Shown piece after piece: positions 37,901-51,070 of a DNA stretch of 64,000 bases. Where the stretch lies: contig AP031353.1 of assembly GCA_037833965.1 (NCBI GenBank), positions 12,092,501 through 12,156,500 on the forward strand, in the 5' to 3' direction. The position numbers were made by a program, and so were the translations under genes. This stretch comes from Marchantia polymorpha subsp. ruderalis. Lineage: Eukaryota > Streptophyta > Marchantiopsida > Marchantiales > Marchantiaceae. Under the pieces are notes generated by a model. It made no database searches and was not told the origin of the DNA. It worked only from the letters and a program-made list of their open reading frames with translations. Positions within the stretch are counted from its first letter, which is position 1; the number at the start of each line of letters is the position of its first letter.

Positions 37901-40700
37901 GTATACAACTTGTGCTCTCTACAGCTGGCGCAATGCTGAAGTGAATCTGGTGGAAGTTCAAGAACTTGGAATAGATCCATCACTTTCGTCGTAAGCTGCA
38001 CAGCATTCTGCACCTGATCTCAACATCTGCAGCTTCAGTATTCCTTGCAAGGAGTTTCAGAAAGGCGTTCGCTTATATGATAGAACGATAATGGAAGACA
38101 TTATTAGGTGTCCCAAAGTTCCCCGTTCTCTCCACATACTTCAAAAGTACCCGACTCTTGTTCGGTATCGGCATTACCGCAGTTATGGGAGGTTTCGCCC
38201 TCCGTGTGCAAGATTGCATGAAGACGCTTGAACAAGATGAGTATGGACTTTCCAAAGCTGGAACGCATGACCAGGGTGATATGGTCCCACCTACATCCCT
38301 AGACTATGCCTGGAATTGCTACACGCAGGACAATGGTCTTTCTGGACCAGACAAACAGTCCAGAAAGACAAATCTGTAGCTTAGTTTGAGTCGAAGACAA
38401 GACAGCATTAATACGAAAAATGCTCCAAACAGCAGTGACAACTTTGTCTCCGCTTACAAAGTGCTGTGCTCCAACCAGAATGAGGGAAGACATTGTAAAA
38501 CCGATAAATCGGTGCGAGGTCGCTTTACGTTGGACAGCTGATATCCACGTGGGTGGTGGATTTGAGCACTGTTTCGACTTCTCCTTCATATGCAGACTCG
38601 AGCTTTGATTCCAGATTGGAAGGATCCTCGTATGCAGTCATACTCGGGGAGTACTCTTGTTCTTCTGCATCAGCTAATAAATGGACTCAGAGTCTTGTGT
38701 ATGGTAGCCCAGTATAGATCTTTTGGATGTTCTGACACCAGTTGTGAGAGGGAGGGTGCATTCTAAAGTGGCACGAGCCTCACGGATATTCAAGGTGAAC
38801 AAGGTCTGGTTAGCATTGCCAAGACGAACGCGAGGTTTACGATTGTCAGGTGAGATACCCAAGCAGCTCTCTTTCCATCTTTGTCCTACCCAGGGTTCCA
38901 GGCTAAACGCTTCGCTGGGAGGTATTGTGTGGGTTTCTTAGAAAATTCGATCTAGCACGCGACCTCCAGTTTTCGGTGAATAACTTTCGTTCTGTCAAGC
39001 CAATGTTGGCCGAACACCGTTATTGTCACGTGTAAGATACAGCTTTTCCTATGGCGACCTTTATAAACGATGTACGGTCCCACATTCCAAAACGTTTTGA
39101 CTCCACATGAATCCAAGTTCATGGACCATTCCTGCAAGAGGTGGAGAAACTGCATGCTGTAAAATGGCACTGAGAATGGACGCTGCAACAATTTTGACGC
39201 CGTGCCCGTATTCGACCAAGAAATATCAGAACGGCACAGCTGTTTTGCAATCGCATTCGACGTTCTCGAGACTTCTTGTCCATTGTAAACGGTTCAAGGT
39301 CAGAAGAGTGATAGTCCAGTCCAAGGGCTACTCTTTTCTCAGTTTAGCTTTTTCTTCACAGGTCAAACTACGGCTTACCCGTTTCGTATATAAAAGAGAA
39401 AATAATACTTAGGACTCAGATACAGTCGCAAAGCAACCTGCGAATATCTGTGAACATCGTTCATATCGCCAGATAACTGAGCCATTAGCTACTTGTATTG
39501 ATTAGTTCATCTCTCTCGTAATGCAATGTGCGAAGTACGCTCATAATGCCAGCAGTCGTGTTAAGTCGTGTCCTTTTCACCTTACGAGTTCATCATCTCA
39601 ATTTGGCGCAGTTGGTGCATCATTACTGGAATAATTGTTATTGTTGCTCCACTAACAGACATGAGTGGAATCAACTTTTACATGCAACTGCAAGCCTCTG
39701 TTAGAAAAACCCCGTTATTCAACACGAACTTACCATACGCTTTGCAGGTTGAAAGTGGAAACGGGAGTTGAACTGGAAAGTGAACTTTTCTTCGGTTTTG
39801 GGCATAATTCGACCTGGAGCTTTGGCTCTCTCACAGGCACCGATGCCCACTGCGTTGCCCTGCGATGAAGGCAACGGGATCCTGAGTAGACACTTCACCA
39901 TGCCCAGCCCAGAACTTGAATACGGGTTTCGCTTACTCCATACAGCCGTGCTGCCGTTTGGGCCAAGTGCACTTCGTGATACCACCTCGATCTGAGCCCG
40001 ACTAGCTTCGAAACTACTCGCTGCTGCTCGGCCGGAGAGCTTGAAAATTTGGCAAGTCAGTCAATTCCACTCGCTCGAACCAGCTTCGAGAAACAAATAA
40101 TAATTAGCAGAAGCAAAGAAAGCGCAGACGAGGAAAGAACATGCAAACAATCATGCAATCATGCCCGTGACCGAGGTGGGCAAAGAAAGATCCCTGACCT
40201 CCGTCGCCCGCCATGACTGCCAAGCTCAAGACTCGCATGAAGGGAGCGAGCGAGTCGCTGCGACATGGAGAGGAGCGGCCATTGGCGTGACGACGCCCGC
40301 TCTGCTGCAGCGCAGGCCGCGGCCCCAGATGTCAAGCTCGAGGATGCTGGCGATCATGCAAACCGATGCAGCGACCGAAGATCGAATCGACGTCGTCGCC
40401 GCCAGCCTTCATCATCACGCGCGCGGGACCCACCGCTGCCGCTGCCTCTGCCGTTGCTGGCCTTCTGGCCTCGACCTTCTATCCGGATATGCGGCCTTCG
40501 GGCTCCGCGCTCGTACGGTCCCATTTGACATGGCACTCGTCTATTTTTGGAGGCCGGCCGGGCCGCCGCGCCGTTCCCCGGGCAACTTCGCGTCAAAACT
40601 TTCCCCGGATTTCTTGCTTTCCTAGCTCGGCAGATCTCGAATGTTCCGGACCTGGCTAATGGTCGGATAACATCGTGGACGCCGGTACCGCGCCATTTTC
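37901..40700. other. Unassigned stretch with several short open frames and a G+C-rich patch
   Basis: Composition is balanced, becoming G+C-rich at 40.1-40.65 kb where frames are open on both strands in several phases. One frame, 38108-38379 plus, follows an acceptor-like TTATTAG and encodes about 90 residues with a hydrophobic stretch (LLFGIGITAVMGGFAL), but its neighbours do not join to it and the opposite strand is also open. No recognised protein is present. A decayed gene or an unknown one remains possible. Confidence 0.3.
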
Positions 40701-42900
40701 TCCCGAGCTCATGGAAGCAAAGTATTGTTGGCGTACATTATCGACCTAAAAGTTTTATATATCACCTTCTTGCGAAATCACTTTCAATTTATTGTAATCC
40801 TGCAATATTATAATTTGGAGTTAGACACATCCCCTTTTCAAACTGGAATTTTTCTTTCAAAGCACTTGTTATGAACTAGAAATTAAAGGTACCAAGTGGA
40901 TATTTTTTTTCTAGATTTTGAAAAACCAAAAAATGTAAAGTACTCGCTAGACCTGTGATATATATAAAAGTGATAATAAAGAGTTTAACCTACCCATGGT
41001 ACATTGGTACTAGTATTATACATCACTATTGGGAGATGTCACTCACCATAGTAAAATGTGTAATCTTGAGTATAACCTCCTAATAGTCACATACATTGGT
41101 TTTAGAGTTAAATGTCACTATTGGAAGTGGTCATTCATAAAAAGAAAGCCAATAGACTTCTTACATTACATCATCCGAGGTATATTCTATAAAATTATAG
41201 ACACATTTATAGAATGTGTTCTTTGGTTTCAAAATTGTTTTCATTTGCACATCTGTATTGTTTACTAAGCTTTATAATTGAGTTTGAGTTCAGACTAATA
41301 CACAAGCATATGAGTGAAATAAATGATTACAATTTATGTAACAAAGTATTTTAAAGAATGGATTGTTGAGATAGACATTTAAATAAATTTTTGCTACATT
41401 CTTTTTTCTCATAGCTATGTATTGTGGTCATGATAGGACTTTCAATTCCAAAATTACACTTGAAATTGTCATTATTGACAATAGTGACAATCTGTTCTTA
41501 TTTAGCAGATTTACAACTTAGAAACTAATGATTCCAGATTTTTATGTAATGTCTTTAATAAGTGACACTATTTGAAAGTTTAGCTTTATTCAAATCATGT
41601 ATCAAAAATTTTACAATAGTTCTCACAACGTAATTGATATCTTTGTATGTTTCTGCCCTGTATATGATTAAAAAACGAATTATTTTAAATAAACTGGATG
41701 AATTTATGTCTTTTGTCTAATAGTATGACAGGTTTCATACAATCACGTTGGAAGATTATTCTTTTCATATTACAATAATAAAAACCTCATCTCTACATAT
41801 CTATAACGAAATAATCTTTTGGAAATCAATAACTCCAACAGTAGTTAATGAATTCCATCTTCAAGAGAAGGTAACTGAATAGTGCGCACCGTACTGAAGC
41901 TCATTGTCAAGGTACTAACAAATCTCGATGAGATCCATCTAGATTTGTCCGGTTATCCTCAAGATTGGACAAGAAGCAACTTGAGTTTTCTAGCTTTCTT
42001 TCCTCTGCGTATAGCTCAACATTTTGCACTTTGGTCGGTCAAGCGCCAGGGCTCTCGTGCTCTCGAAAAATTCTTCTACACCGTTGCAACTCCACGAGAT
42101 TCGACTTTCGTAAGCTTCGAAGTGGGGTTAGGGTGGTATTAATTGGTTTTAGGGTTCAACCGATGTCGCTTAAATGGGGTTTAATTCGATTTTAATGAGG
42201 ATATTATTGTTATATTGCGGGCGTGGGTATCTATTAGTTTTCAAAATTAAATTTAATTCAATTTCAGTTTCAATTAAAAAAAACTCACAAAATATCAAGT
42301 TTTAATGTATTAAACCATCAACCCCATTGATTTTGCAAAGATTTACTGCATTTAGCCACCCTTACTTTGAAGTGGTGTTTTCAAACCCATCTTCAACGAC
42401 CTACTACACATGTGGGTGCGAGGGGGACACCAGAATGAACAAGAGTTTCTCCAGGAATTGTCGCTAATCCAGCTGCAGGAACACAATCTTTTCTTCTAAA
42501 AGCATACTTTTTTGTGGAAGATTCGAATAAGTAATGGTACAAATAATCCATAAAGTATGGTAAACTTAAGCTACAGCTAAGATTTCTCGTTATATCAACA
42601 ATTTATAGCATATATAATAGGTTCAATGTGAAAATGATCTGTACAGTGGTTTTCTTTCTTGTTTTCTCTTATTCGTTCTCTTGTCTTTTGAGGTACGTGA
42701 GACATGTGATTAATGGCAGTGGGATGTCGCAAATGACAGTTTTTCATGTGACTTGTTTTCTTGAAGGAGGGAAAACCGATGTAAGAGTACATTGTGAATG
42801 TAGTACACAACTTCATGTGATGTCTCAAATATATGCTACTTTGGCCATGGGGGATTAATTGAAGTGTGAGGGTCCCAAGATGGGAAGTCACAGTAAAATC
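40701..42900. other. A+T-rich gene-free stretch
   Basis: Only short frames are present. The frame at 41882-42142 is open on the plus strand for 86 residues but resembles nothing I know. No repeats of note were seen. Confidence 0.4.
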
Positions 42901-45170
42901 AAAAGGAGACCAGGGGCTAGGCCCTGATAGTATCCTACGGGACCTACTTGATAATGTTTGTTTTTTTTTTCTAAATTACCAAAACCTTTCTTGTCCCAGT
43001 TTAATAATATGTAGATATTTTGACACTGTTTTGGCTGCTATATACTTCGCAGTACGAAGGTAAAGCCGTAATGCCAAAATTATCTTAATTTTGGGATGCT
43101 CTGCGTGACCAGGGCATGCCTTTGATTTTTTAGCCAAAGCATGAATACTGACATAGGTTTGTAAAATGGTATCACTCGACGGTTCGTTTGGCCCAATCTT
43201 ACTCCTTTGGTTTCATCCATGTTAAATCTTGCTATATAATTCTGCACAAAGGTTGTCTCCTATGGCGATCAGAAACTTCTAGAACATGTTGGTGTCATGA
43301 TTACTCTACCCATGTGGTTATCGCCATCCAAGTTCTGAACATGGGTGGTTTAGCGAGATTCTATCGCCAGGAGTTCTAGTTCTCCATCTCCTTGACCATG
43401 GTCATGTTCTGTCATTTTCCCAGTACTGTAATTGAGTTTTCAAGGACGGCTCAAAATCCTCAAACAATGGGGCAAAGTTCATCTGATTTTCAGGAGCATC
43501 GAAGTGAATATTTACGAAGTGAATACATCCAAGTCCCACAAAATTTTCACCTATTTTCGTGACTCAGTGCTACCTTCCTTGCCACAGCTGCTGCATGAAA
43601 TGATCAAAATTGAAAGACAGGCACACCAGAATTGCTTACGTGCCGAACTTGTCGTTATTATCGAGTTTAGCTGCACCAAAGTTCTCTGTACTGCGCTAAC
43701 CGGAGTTTTGGGAAGGGTGGATTTAGCAGAGGTCAGACTTACATAATACTTCAGATCTTGGTCGATGGCTTGATTTACAGAATCTGAATCTTGCAGAGCA
43801 GTTGGATGATGATGGCGTGTTGGGTGTCTGGAAGTCTGAGCATATGGATCTTAGCGTTGCAGCAGTTGGGATACGAAGGAATCAAGTACCAACAGAGCGA
43901 AACTGAGTGAAATTCCAGATGCAGATAATACAGTCAAGTGTGGGATGTCAATCAGCCCTACGCTTGCGATTGTGAACGTCAGAAACGAACCCAAATGTTC
44001 AGAGGTCTTCGCGTGTGCGATCTCCGGTTCAGTAACGCTGATGCTGCTGCTGTTGGCGAGCGGGTCCAGGTCCAGGTCCAGCAGCAAGCAAGGCTAAGAG
44101 AGGAACTGATGCTTATAAAGTAGCGCACTCGTAGTTGTCAAAAGAACGGACAGTTGATTCTGATTCTCCGCTTCCAGCGGATTCCACACTCAGCTGTATC
44201 TCTATACATTTTATATGCTCAAATTCCCCACTTTCCAGTCCCCACTACTGCAGGCCAATCACAGAACAACATTTTTCGCAAAGGGCTATGACTATTATAG
44301 ATGACTAATCGAATTCTACCCAAATATCTCTCTAAGAGCCTTGTCTGGCACACAAGGTGCTCACCTGCAAGAAGAGCACTTGCTGTGCCCAAATGCAACT
44401 CGCTTCAGATTGGAAATTGCTGGCTTCAGGAGCTCGGTCAACTTGCTCAAATCACATGAATAATAACTCGTTCAGGTACATACAGCAGAAGGTCAGGTCA
44501 GGGTAGAAGACTCTTCCAAACCAACTCACTCCGTCCTGTACCAATCTACACGAGGCATGTAAAGCAGGAAGAGACTGCTCCCAGCCCAGTCAGCGAGCTT
44601 AAACGAGACTATCAATGAGCCCGATACACGAGTCCATGCCATCATCACCAAGTCACTCGGCTCACCAGACCCACATCGAGCCCTCCCAGCATGATCACCC
44701 ACCAAATTATCTGGGCTGGCGATCTAAATTTTGCACTGCGCCCGTTTGCTTGTCGCCGAGTGGGACATCACCAGGCCAGCAGATTCTGCTGCTGACGAGG
44801 AAATTGCAGAAATGTGCATGTGAGAAACTACTCGAGGATAACAACAGATCCATTCTGACTCAGCCTGGCCCCACAGCATATCTCAAGGTGTTCACTTTGT
44901 ACACAATATTGGGGATGGGCCGACATACCCATACCGAGGCCTCGAAGACGAGACATGACATTGACTGTACAGCAGGAGAATTGTGTACTCCCTCCCTGCT
45001 AGTGAGTGCATGGTAAATCTGCTGCTGCTGGTACATGAGCCCCGCCACATCAGCCCCGCCTTTACTTGCCAAATCAGCTGCCACGGCGGCCGCCAAGGAC
45101 ACAGGCCCTGAATCATGATGGCCGGCAAGACAGCGGTTTCGACAGCTCGTGACGCTGGCTCGTTCCCCCT
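42901..45170. other. Unassigned stretch upstream of the MGSLMAGW gene
   Basis: Frames at 43432-43746 and 43938-44123 (plus) give protein-like but unrecognised sequence, the latter Gln/Val-rich over a GGTCCA tandem at about 44065-44084. I could not join them into a gene. The right part is G+C-richer and likely regulatory for the gene beginning at 45431. Confidence 0.35.
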
Positions 45171-45183
45171 GGGACTATAAGAT
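45171..45183 (+). promoter_or_regulatory. Possible TATA element for the MGSLMAGW gene
   Basis: GGGACTATAAGATGG lies about 250 bases upstream of the ATG at 45431, a plausible distance for a core promoter with a 200-base leader. A short GATCT tandem (about 45263-45283) would then sit in the 5' UTR. This rests on sequence similarity to a TATA box only. Confidence 0.3.
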
Positions 45184-45430
45184 GGAGAAAGCTTCGATGC
45201 TTACAAGCAACGACTGCTTCTACCAGCACCAGCACCACTTCTAGTATCTGTACTCTTGCTTCGTGATCTGATCTGATCTGATATGTCGCGCCGTGTCTAC
45301 GGTCGATAAGTTCGTCTGCGCACTGCTACTGCTCGTTCAGCTGCTGGATCGAAGGAATCGAAGGTGAAGATCGGAGGTGAAGAGTCCGCCAGTGCCGACT
45401 TTGTAACTTCTGGACTTGTGTGTCGTCAAC

Positions 45431-46589
45431 ATGGGCTCCTTGATGGCTGGATGGCAGACTAACTCCCAGGACTCCGAGAAAGGTCCGTCAGGTGTTATGG
45501 CATTTTGTCTTTCGTGTCTCTTCTCTTCTCTTCTCTTCTCGTTCAATTGTTGTTGTCTACGTTTTGGACGGACAGGCATGGCACGTACCTCTGGACATGT
45601 TGATATTATTATGGCTGTGCCCTTCGCCATTCCCCCGGCTCCTTCACTCGAGAGCACATTGACAGGACCCATGCTCGACGTTGTCGATCGTGGAGTGTGT
45701 CAGTCAATGAGGACGGGGGAGCAGAGCAGGGATAGGAGTAGCAAATATGACCGCACTTACATCACATCAAATCCCCGGGAAGGAGCTCGCCATAATGAAA
45801 TTTCGTTGGACCATGTAGTTCTGCCTCAGACTCTGTGGTGTGCTCCTTGGGCGCCGCCGTTGCCATTGTCATTGCCATGTTCGTCGTTTTCTCCTGCTCC
45901 CTTGGATGAAACAAGGAATCTCACCGACAGATGGACAGTCGGCGTTTTGCAAGAGAAAATTGCCAGCAGCAGTTGGCTGGGTCTAGACCCTAATGATCAC
46001 TTTCTCTTGAGGATGCTCTCGTCTAGCGACTCGAGAGCGACTCGAGGGTTCGGATAGACAGTGAAAAGTGGACTTCTGGATTGACATGAGAGGGAATTGA
46101 AGTGTGTCAAATGGTGCCTCATTGTGGCGTCCTCGTTTTTCATAATTTTGCAGCTGCGTTCAAAAGATCGACCTCGTCTGTGACGCGAGAGGAAGTCCAT
46201 CGATTCTGGAAAGCGAAGAGGAGCATGATGGAGAAACAGTTGCAAGAAGCGCAGAGGGATGTGAGCCATGCTCGAACCATCGCTCTGGTAAGCTGCCCCT
46301 GCTTAAAGCACTCGACATATGTGCAAGTTATTACTACAGTTGGAGGTGGGATTCCGATCATAGTCTTCTGAGATAGCGATGGAAGATTTGAGAAACAGTT
46401 ATATCCACTCTGACAGCTGACTGTGATTCGCATTGCCTGTGATTGCAGCCTGGATCGCCCACCTACGATTCGGGATTTGAGAGCCCCGGCAGTCCTGGCA
46501 GCATGAGTGGAAGTCCACCCATGACGCCAACCACTCCCACTACAAGTGCAATGAGAGAGGCCAGTAGCACCGATATTCCAGGATGGTAA
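45431..46589 (+). CDS. Small conserved plant protein of unknown function (MGSLMAGW family), three exons
   Basis: Exons 45431-45482, 46154-46287 and 46449-46589 join in frame with GT-AG introns to 108 residues. The N-terminus MGSLMAGW, then FKRSTSSVTREEVHRFWKAKR, matches a family of small plant proteins I recognise by its MGSLMAGW start and K-R-x-x-S-x-T-x-E-E-x-x-x-F-W block; its function is not established as far as I know. The centre is basic and likely helical (residues 24-60). The C-terminus is rich in Pro, Ser, Gly and Thr and ends PGW. No signal peptide, membrane segment or catalytic motif is visible. Intron 1 holds a (TCTTC)n pyrimidine run near 45518-45541. Open frames that run through intron 1 (45416-46057) are read-through, not the gene. 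Confidence 0.75.
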
Positions 46590-49105
46590 TCCTTCTTGAA
46601 CCTCTCAGCTTTCAAAAAACTGTACAATGTTTGACAGTCGAAAAGTATGTCACTGCTCTGGTCGGATAGGTTCTCCATCTCTAAAGATCAGCATAGGGAC
46701 CATGTCCAAACGTTTGAAGGCTTTCAGCTCGTCTCACCTACAATCGTCAGTGCTACAGCATCTCACTGGTCGTAGATTTCGTGTATTGACATGGAAGTGG
46801 ACTGAAATCAGGTGGAAGAAGAGCAATTGGGCGTTCCTGAATGCACCTCCAATAGTGGAGGACCGGAGCAACCGCTTTGAGTCTCAGTATGCAGTCAGCG
46901 AGCCGCTGAAGGCGGATTCGGATGCTCCAACGAACTCGAAAATGTTCATGATGCACTCGAGAAGCAACTTGACATAACACAGTCTCGAGACAATGTGGAA
47001 CTCCTGTGGTGGCTAGGAGTGAAGAATTGGGGGTGCTCTTCTACTACACAGCTTCATTTGCCCCGGGCTTTCTCCCATCTGTACTTGACATGTACATATT
47101 AGTTTGGCTTTGGACAAGGTGCGAGCACAAGGTTCTTGACTGTTCGAATCAAGTGCTTCAACACTGAGCAGTTTTATGGAGACCAACGAATTCAGGAGCA
47201 GTGCGAAGAAAAGGCTGGTCGACGTCATTTCCAGGAGTACTCTTGCAGGATCATGTACATAAAGCATTACGATAGTGAATCTCGACCTGGCCATTCCGTA
47301 GGCCGGTGTGAACTGCAAAGAGGTAACTATTGACTAGATCTGTACGGGAGATCTCATGCGTCAGCAGCAGCAGCAGCGTGCAACAATCGAGGAAATGGAA
47401 AAGGGAGAGTCGAGAAGTAGAACAAATAGTATCAGCTTCCAGGGTGGTGAACTTTGGAAGTTTTGTCAAGATATTCGCGAGGATTTTGTTTGGTCTAGGC
47501 TTTGGTAGCTTCACGAGACAGAACGAATATGCACACGGAGTTTTACAACTGAACCACTTGTCGATCATTATATCCCACGAGCCGAAGGAGGACACAATCA
47601 ACACAACAGGCGTGAACACGACGGTATCAGCTCGCTCTATTTTTTAGGCCGTAGGATATGGTGGTCCATTCTGCATGGCAGATTTACTATAGCTATCTGA
47701 TTTGGCTCCTTCCAGCAACTGAACTGGACTGATCTGTACATAAAGCTGGAAGTCCTTTTCATGGGCATGTATTGACCCTTATGTCAATTCTATGCTCTGT
47801 TTCAGTACGAATTTAATATGATTCTCGTAATTGGTCATCTACGAGGCTTATTCTGCCTGGAAGGCATCAATGATACAAAGTGTTTCGTCGGCTACGGTGG
47901 AGGACTTGGACCGCTCCCAACACGGAATGACCATTTTATGTATTACACACAAGGTTATTGTGGCACATCGCCCCTGGAAAATGTTAATGTCCATGAGATG
48001 CTTTCTGTGTAAATCATTCTTCAGACTGGCAAATTGATACATTTGTGTCCTCGTAGGGTAGCCACCATCCTCGCTCAGCTGTGTTTATAGAGTGGATGAA
48101 GTGAAGATTTTCGTTTAGATTGTCTTACACTTCGTCACCACTGGAATTAAACTCTGTTTACAAAATCGATCTGAAATCCATGGTGTGTAATTTCAACTTG
48201 CATCCCGGATATGTGATGAGCATTGATCCGATGGATAAATCTCCCTTGGCCGATGAAGCCCGTTAGAGAAGAAAACAAGACTCGACATTTGGCAAACGCT
48301 AGACTTTCTCCACCTTCGGAGAAAGTCTCTCTTAACACTTTATCTTTCTTGGCTACCCTCTGCATTTCTTTATTCTATCCCCAACAGAAATCAACAAAAA
48401 CAATCCTTAACCTGTAGCGGGAACAGACCGCAGGGAACCATAGCATGGCTATCGGCTGAGTTTTGGCGCAAGACGGTCACGGGATGTCTACCATTCCAGT
48501 TTTGAACCGACGATATTTCATCCAGAAGATGGGATGGCATCAGCCCTGGGGGCCCCAAATCCTCCGCACCCGGTGGGGAAGGGTCATTCCCCACCCACAG
48601 GGCCATTTGCATTGTCTAATGTCCTTCAAGGCGCACGGCCTTCCACCCCTATCCACAAGCCTCGCCCGTTGCACAATTTATGTTGTACAATCGTGGACAA
48701 TATTAATTGTATATGTATATTATCATCCAGCCCAATGCTCGAAGACAGGTGTTCATCACTGATCTCAAGGACCTCAGAACAGCCAACTTGTGATAACAGG
48801 AGTCCATGCTTGCCTAATGCAAACGAAAGCAAGCTTCCCATGCCAGTAAGGTAAACCGAAAAGCATCGATCTGAAAGAACAGCAGTGATCTAAAATAACA
48901 GCCTAGTCGATTTGGATGACATTAATACCCATAACTCCAAACTCGGAACTTACTTGCAAAGATGATGCCTAGTTACAGCATTCCAACCCCAACTCAAGAA
49001 TATTTTTACAACGGTTAACTTTAAATTGCTGGCCAGGTCACATTATCAAATCAAATTGAAATTTTAATTTATCATAATCATATCACACTAGAAACCTTAG
49101 AAAAT
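46590..49105. other. 3' flank of the MGSLMAGW gene and unassigned stretch
   Basis: Several frames of 60-120 codons overlap on both strands without recognisable content. The first few hundred bases are probably 3' UTR. A perfect 11-bp hairpin is present at 48301-48328. Confidence 0.4.
48301..48328. repeat. Perfect 11-bp hairpin
   Basis: AGACTTTCTCC and GGAGAAAGTCT flank a six-base loop. It is isolated, in a gene-free stretch, and could be a chance or transcript-end structure. Confidence 0.85.
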
Positions 49106-51070
49106 ATTATTCAGGTGGGCCATCTGATCATGTCACTCCTCCACAAGCTCAAGGCCAAAACACATCGAGTGACCATGAATATCAAGAATCGCAAGCTCCA
49201 GATCAGGTCACTGAACCGAGTGATCATACTGATCAGGAGCAAGGCAACTACTAACAAGAAATGACAAGCCATAGCAACTCATAGCAATCTCTACAACTAC
49301 GTGACTATTTTCTGACTAGGGACAGAGAAAAGAAAGTGTCAAAACCTCCACAGAGATATGGCTTCTCCACGTACTCTGAAATACTTGCCTACGCGTTCAC
49401 ATCAGCCTTGGAGATTCAGATGAAGGAGCCTCTCCATTATCAAGATGCTGTTGTTGGATCAGATTCAGAAAAATGAAAGTAAGCAATGAGAGAGGAAATG
49501 GAGTTGCCGTATAGGAACAAAACTTGGAACATAGTTCCAAGACCCAAGAATCAAAAGCCAGTGACGTGTCGCTGGCTTTACATGATCAAAGAAGGTGTTG
49601 CCAAATCTGACAAGCCTCGGTTCAAGACCAGGCTAGTGGCAAAAGGCTTTACACAGGTTGAAAGAGTAGATTATAATGAAAATTTCTCACTTGTGGTAAA
49701 ATACAAAACCATAAGGATTATGCTTGCACTTGTGGTTCAGTATAATCTGGAATTATAGAAAATGGACGTGAAAACAACGTTTCTTCATGGCAACCTGGAA
49801 GAAGTGATTTACATGGAGCAACCACCCAGATATGAAGTGCAGAAAGGCAAAGACATGGTATGTCTACTAAAAAAATCGCTGTATGGTTTGAAGCAGTCAC
49901 TACATCAATGGTACAAGCGTTTTGATACATTTATGCTTGAGCAAAGATACATATGACTCATGCTTGTATTTCAAAGGTAATGAAGTACTGAAAAGCATCT
50001 ATCTACTCCTATATGTAGATGATATGTTACTGATCAATAGCTCAATTTCAAAGATATCAGAACTCAAGAAGATTTTGAGCAAAGAGTTTGATATGAAAGA
50101 TTTAGGTGATTCTACGAGAGTCCTTGGAATTAGCATCATCAGAGACAGGAAAAATGATTCGTTGGCATTGTCACAGCGTGGCTATTTGGAGAAGCTAGTT
50201 GACAAATTTGCCATGAAAAATGCAAAGCAAGTGACTCAACCTTTGGCAAATCATTTCAGCCTTTCTGCTAGTCAATGTCCTACATCAGCATCAACAAAGC
50301 AATCCATGGAAGATGTTCCATATTCAAGTGCTGTTGGCTCAATCATGTACACAATAGTGTGTTCAAGACCTGATATTGCCCATGCCATTAGTGTTCTTAG
50401 CAGGTACATGTCAAATCCTCGCAAGGAACACTAGCTAACTATGAAGCATCTCCTAAGGTACTTGAAAGGCCCTACTGATGTGGGTTTGATGTGTTGTAAG
50501 AGAGGTAGTTCAGTTCAGGTGGAGGGTTATGTAGACTCTGACTACGCAGGGGATAAAGACAACAGAGAATCTACTACAACTTATGAGTTCTTGATCAACG
50601 GCAATTGTGTGAGTTGGAAGTCATAGTTACAGCCTGTTGTGACTTTATCCACAGCAAAGGCAGAGTATATTGCTGCCACTGAGGCAGTGAAAGAAGTCAT
50701 ATGGATTCAAGGTCTGCTGAAGGAGTTACATGTGTTCCAAGGTACAACAACACTCTTCTCCGATAGCCAAAGTGCAATCCATCTGTGCAAAAATCCAGTG
50801 TTACACACAAATAAAGCACGTCAACATCAAGTACCACTTCATCAGAGATCACTGATGGCAATATCAACATTGCAAAAATCAGCACTGATGACAATCCGGC
50901 AGATTGCGGCACTAAAGTGATAACTTTGAGAAAGTTTAGATTATGTTTGAAGCTTCTCGGAGTTGATGCTACGTGATTGAGCAAAAATTGAACGATGAAT
51001 CAGTGAAGCACGAGGACCAAGTTCAAGTATAGGTGACCAAGATCAAATCTGAAGACTGAGGTGGAGATTG
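49106..51070 (+). pseudogene. Copia (Ty1-type) pol, 5'-truncated and inactivated
   Basis: The plus strand carries the C-terminal half of a Copia polyprotein in order. A Gln/Asp/Ser-rich linker (from about 49110) leads to KVSKPPQRYGFSTYSE, then the RT start (EEMELPYRNKTWNIVP, RLVAKGFTQ, MDVKTTFLHGNLEE, CLLKKSLYGLKQ) and the active-site box YVDDM at about 50016-50030. RNase H follows (VEGYVDSDYAGD, LSTAKAEYIAATEA, SDSQSAIHLCKN), and a final block DDNPADCGTKV near 50891. Gag, protease and integrase are absent. Lesions include stops near 49474, 49756, 50432 and 50624, a frameshift near 49950 after LEQRYI, and two more shifts near 50810 and 50858. This element was a copy-and-paste retrotransposon and is now inert. 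Degradation is milder than in the A+T-rich Copia remnants elsewhere in the window. Confidence 0.93.

Noticed and set aside
40161..40625. Arg/Ala-rich open frame of 154 codons
   Set aside because: Three overlapping frames and the minus strand are also open, which G+C-rich composition explains. No recognisable domain.
45416..46057. Plus-strand open frame of 213 codons over the MGSLMAGW gene
   Set aside because: It is exon 1 plus read-through of intron 1. The conserved second half of the family motif lies in another exon joined by clear splice sites.
46627..46977. Plus-strand open frame of 116 codons after the MGSLMAGW gene
   Set aside because: No family resemblance, and the position just past the stop codon fits a 3' UTR.
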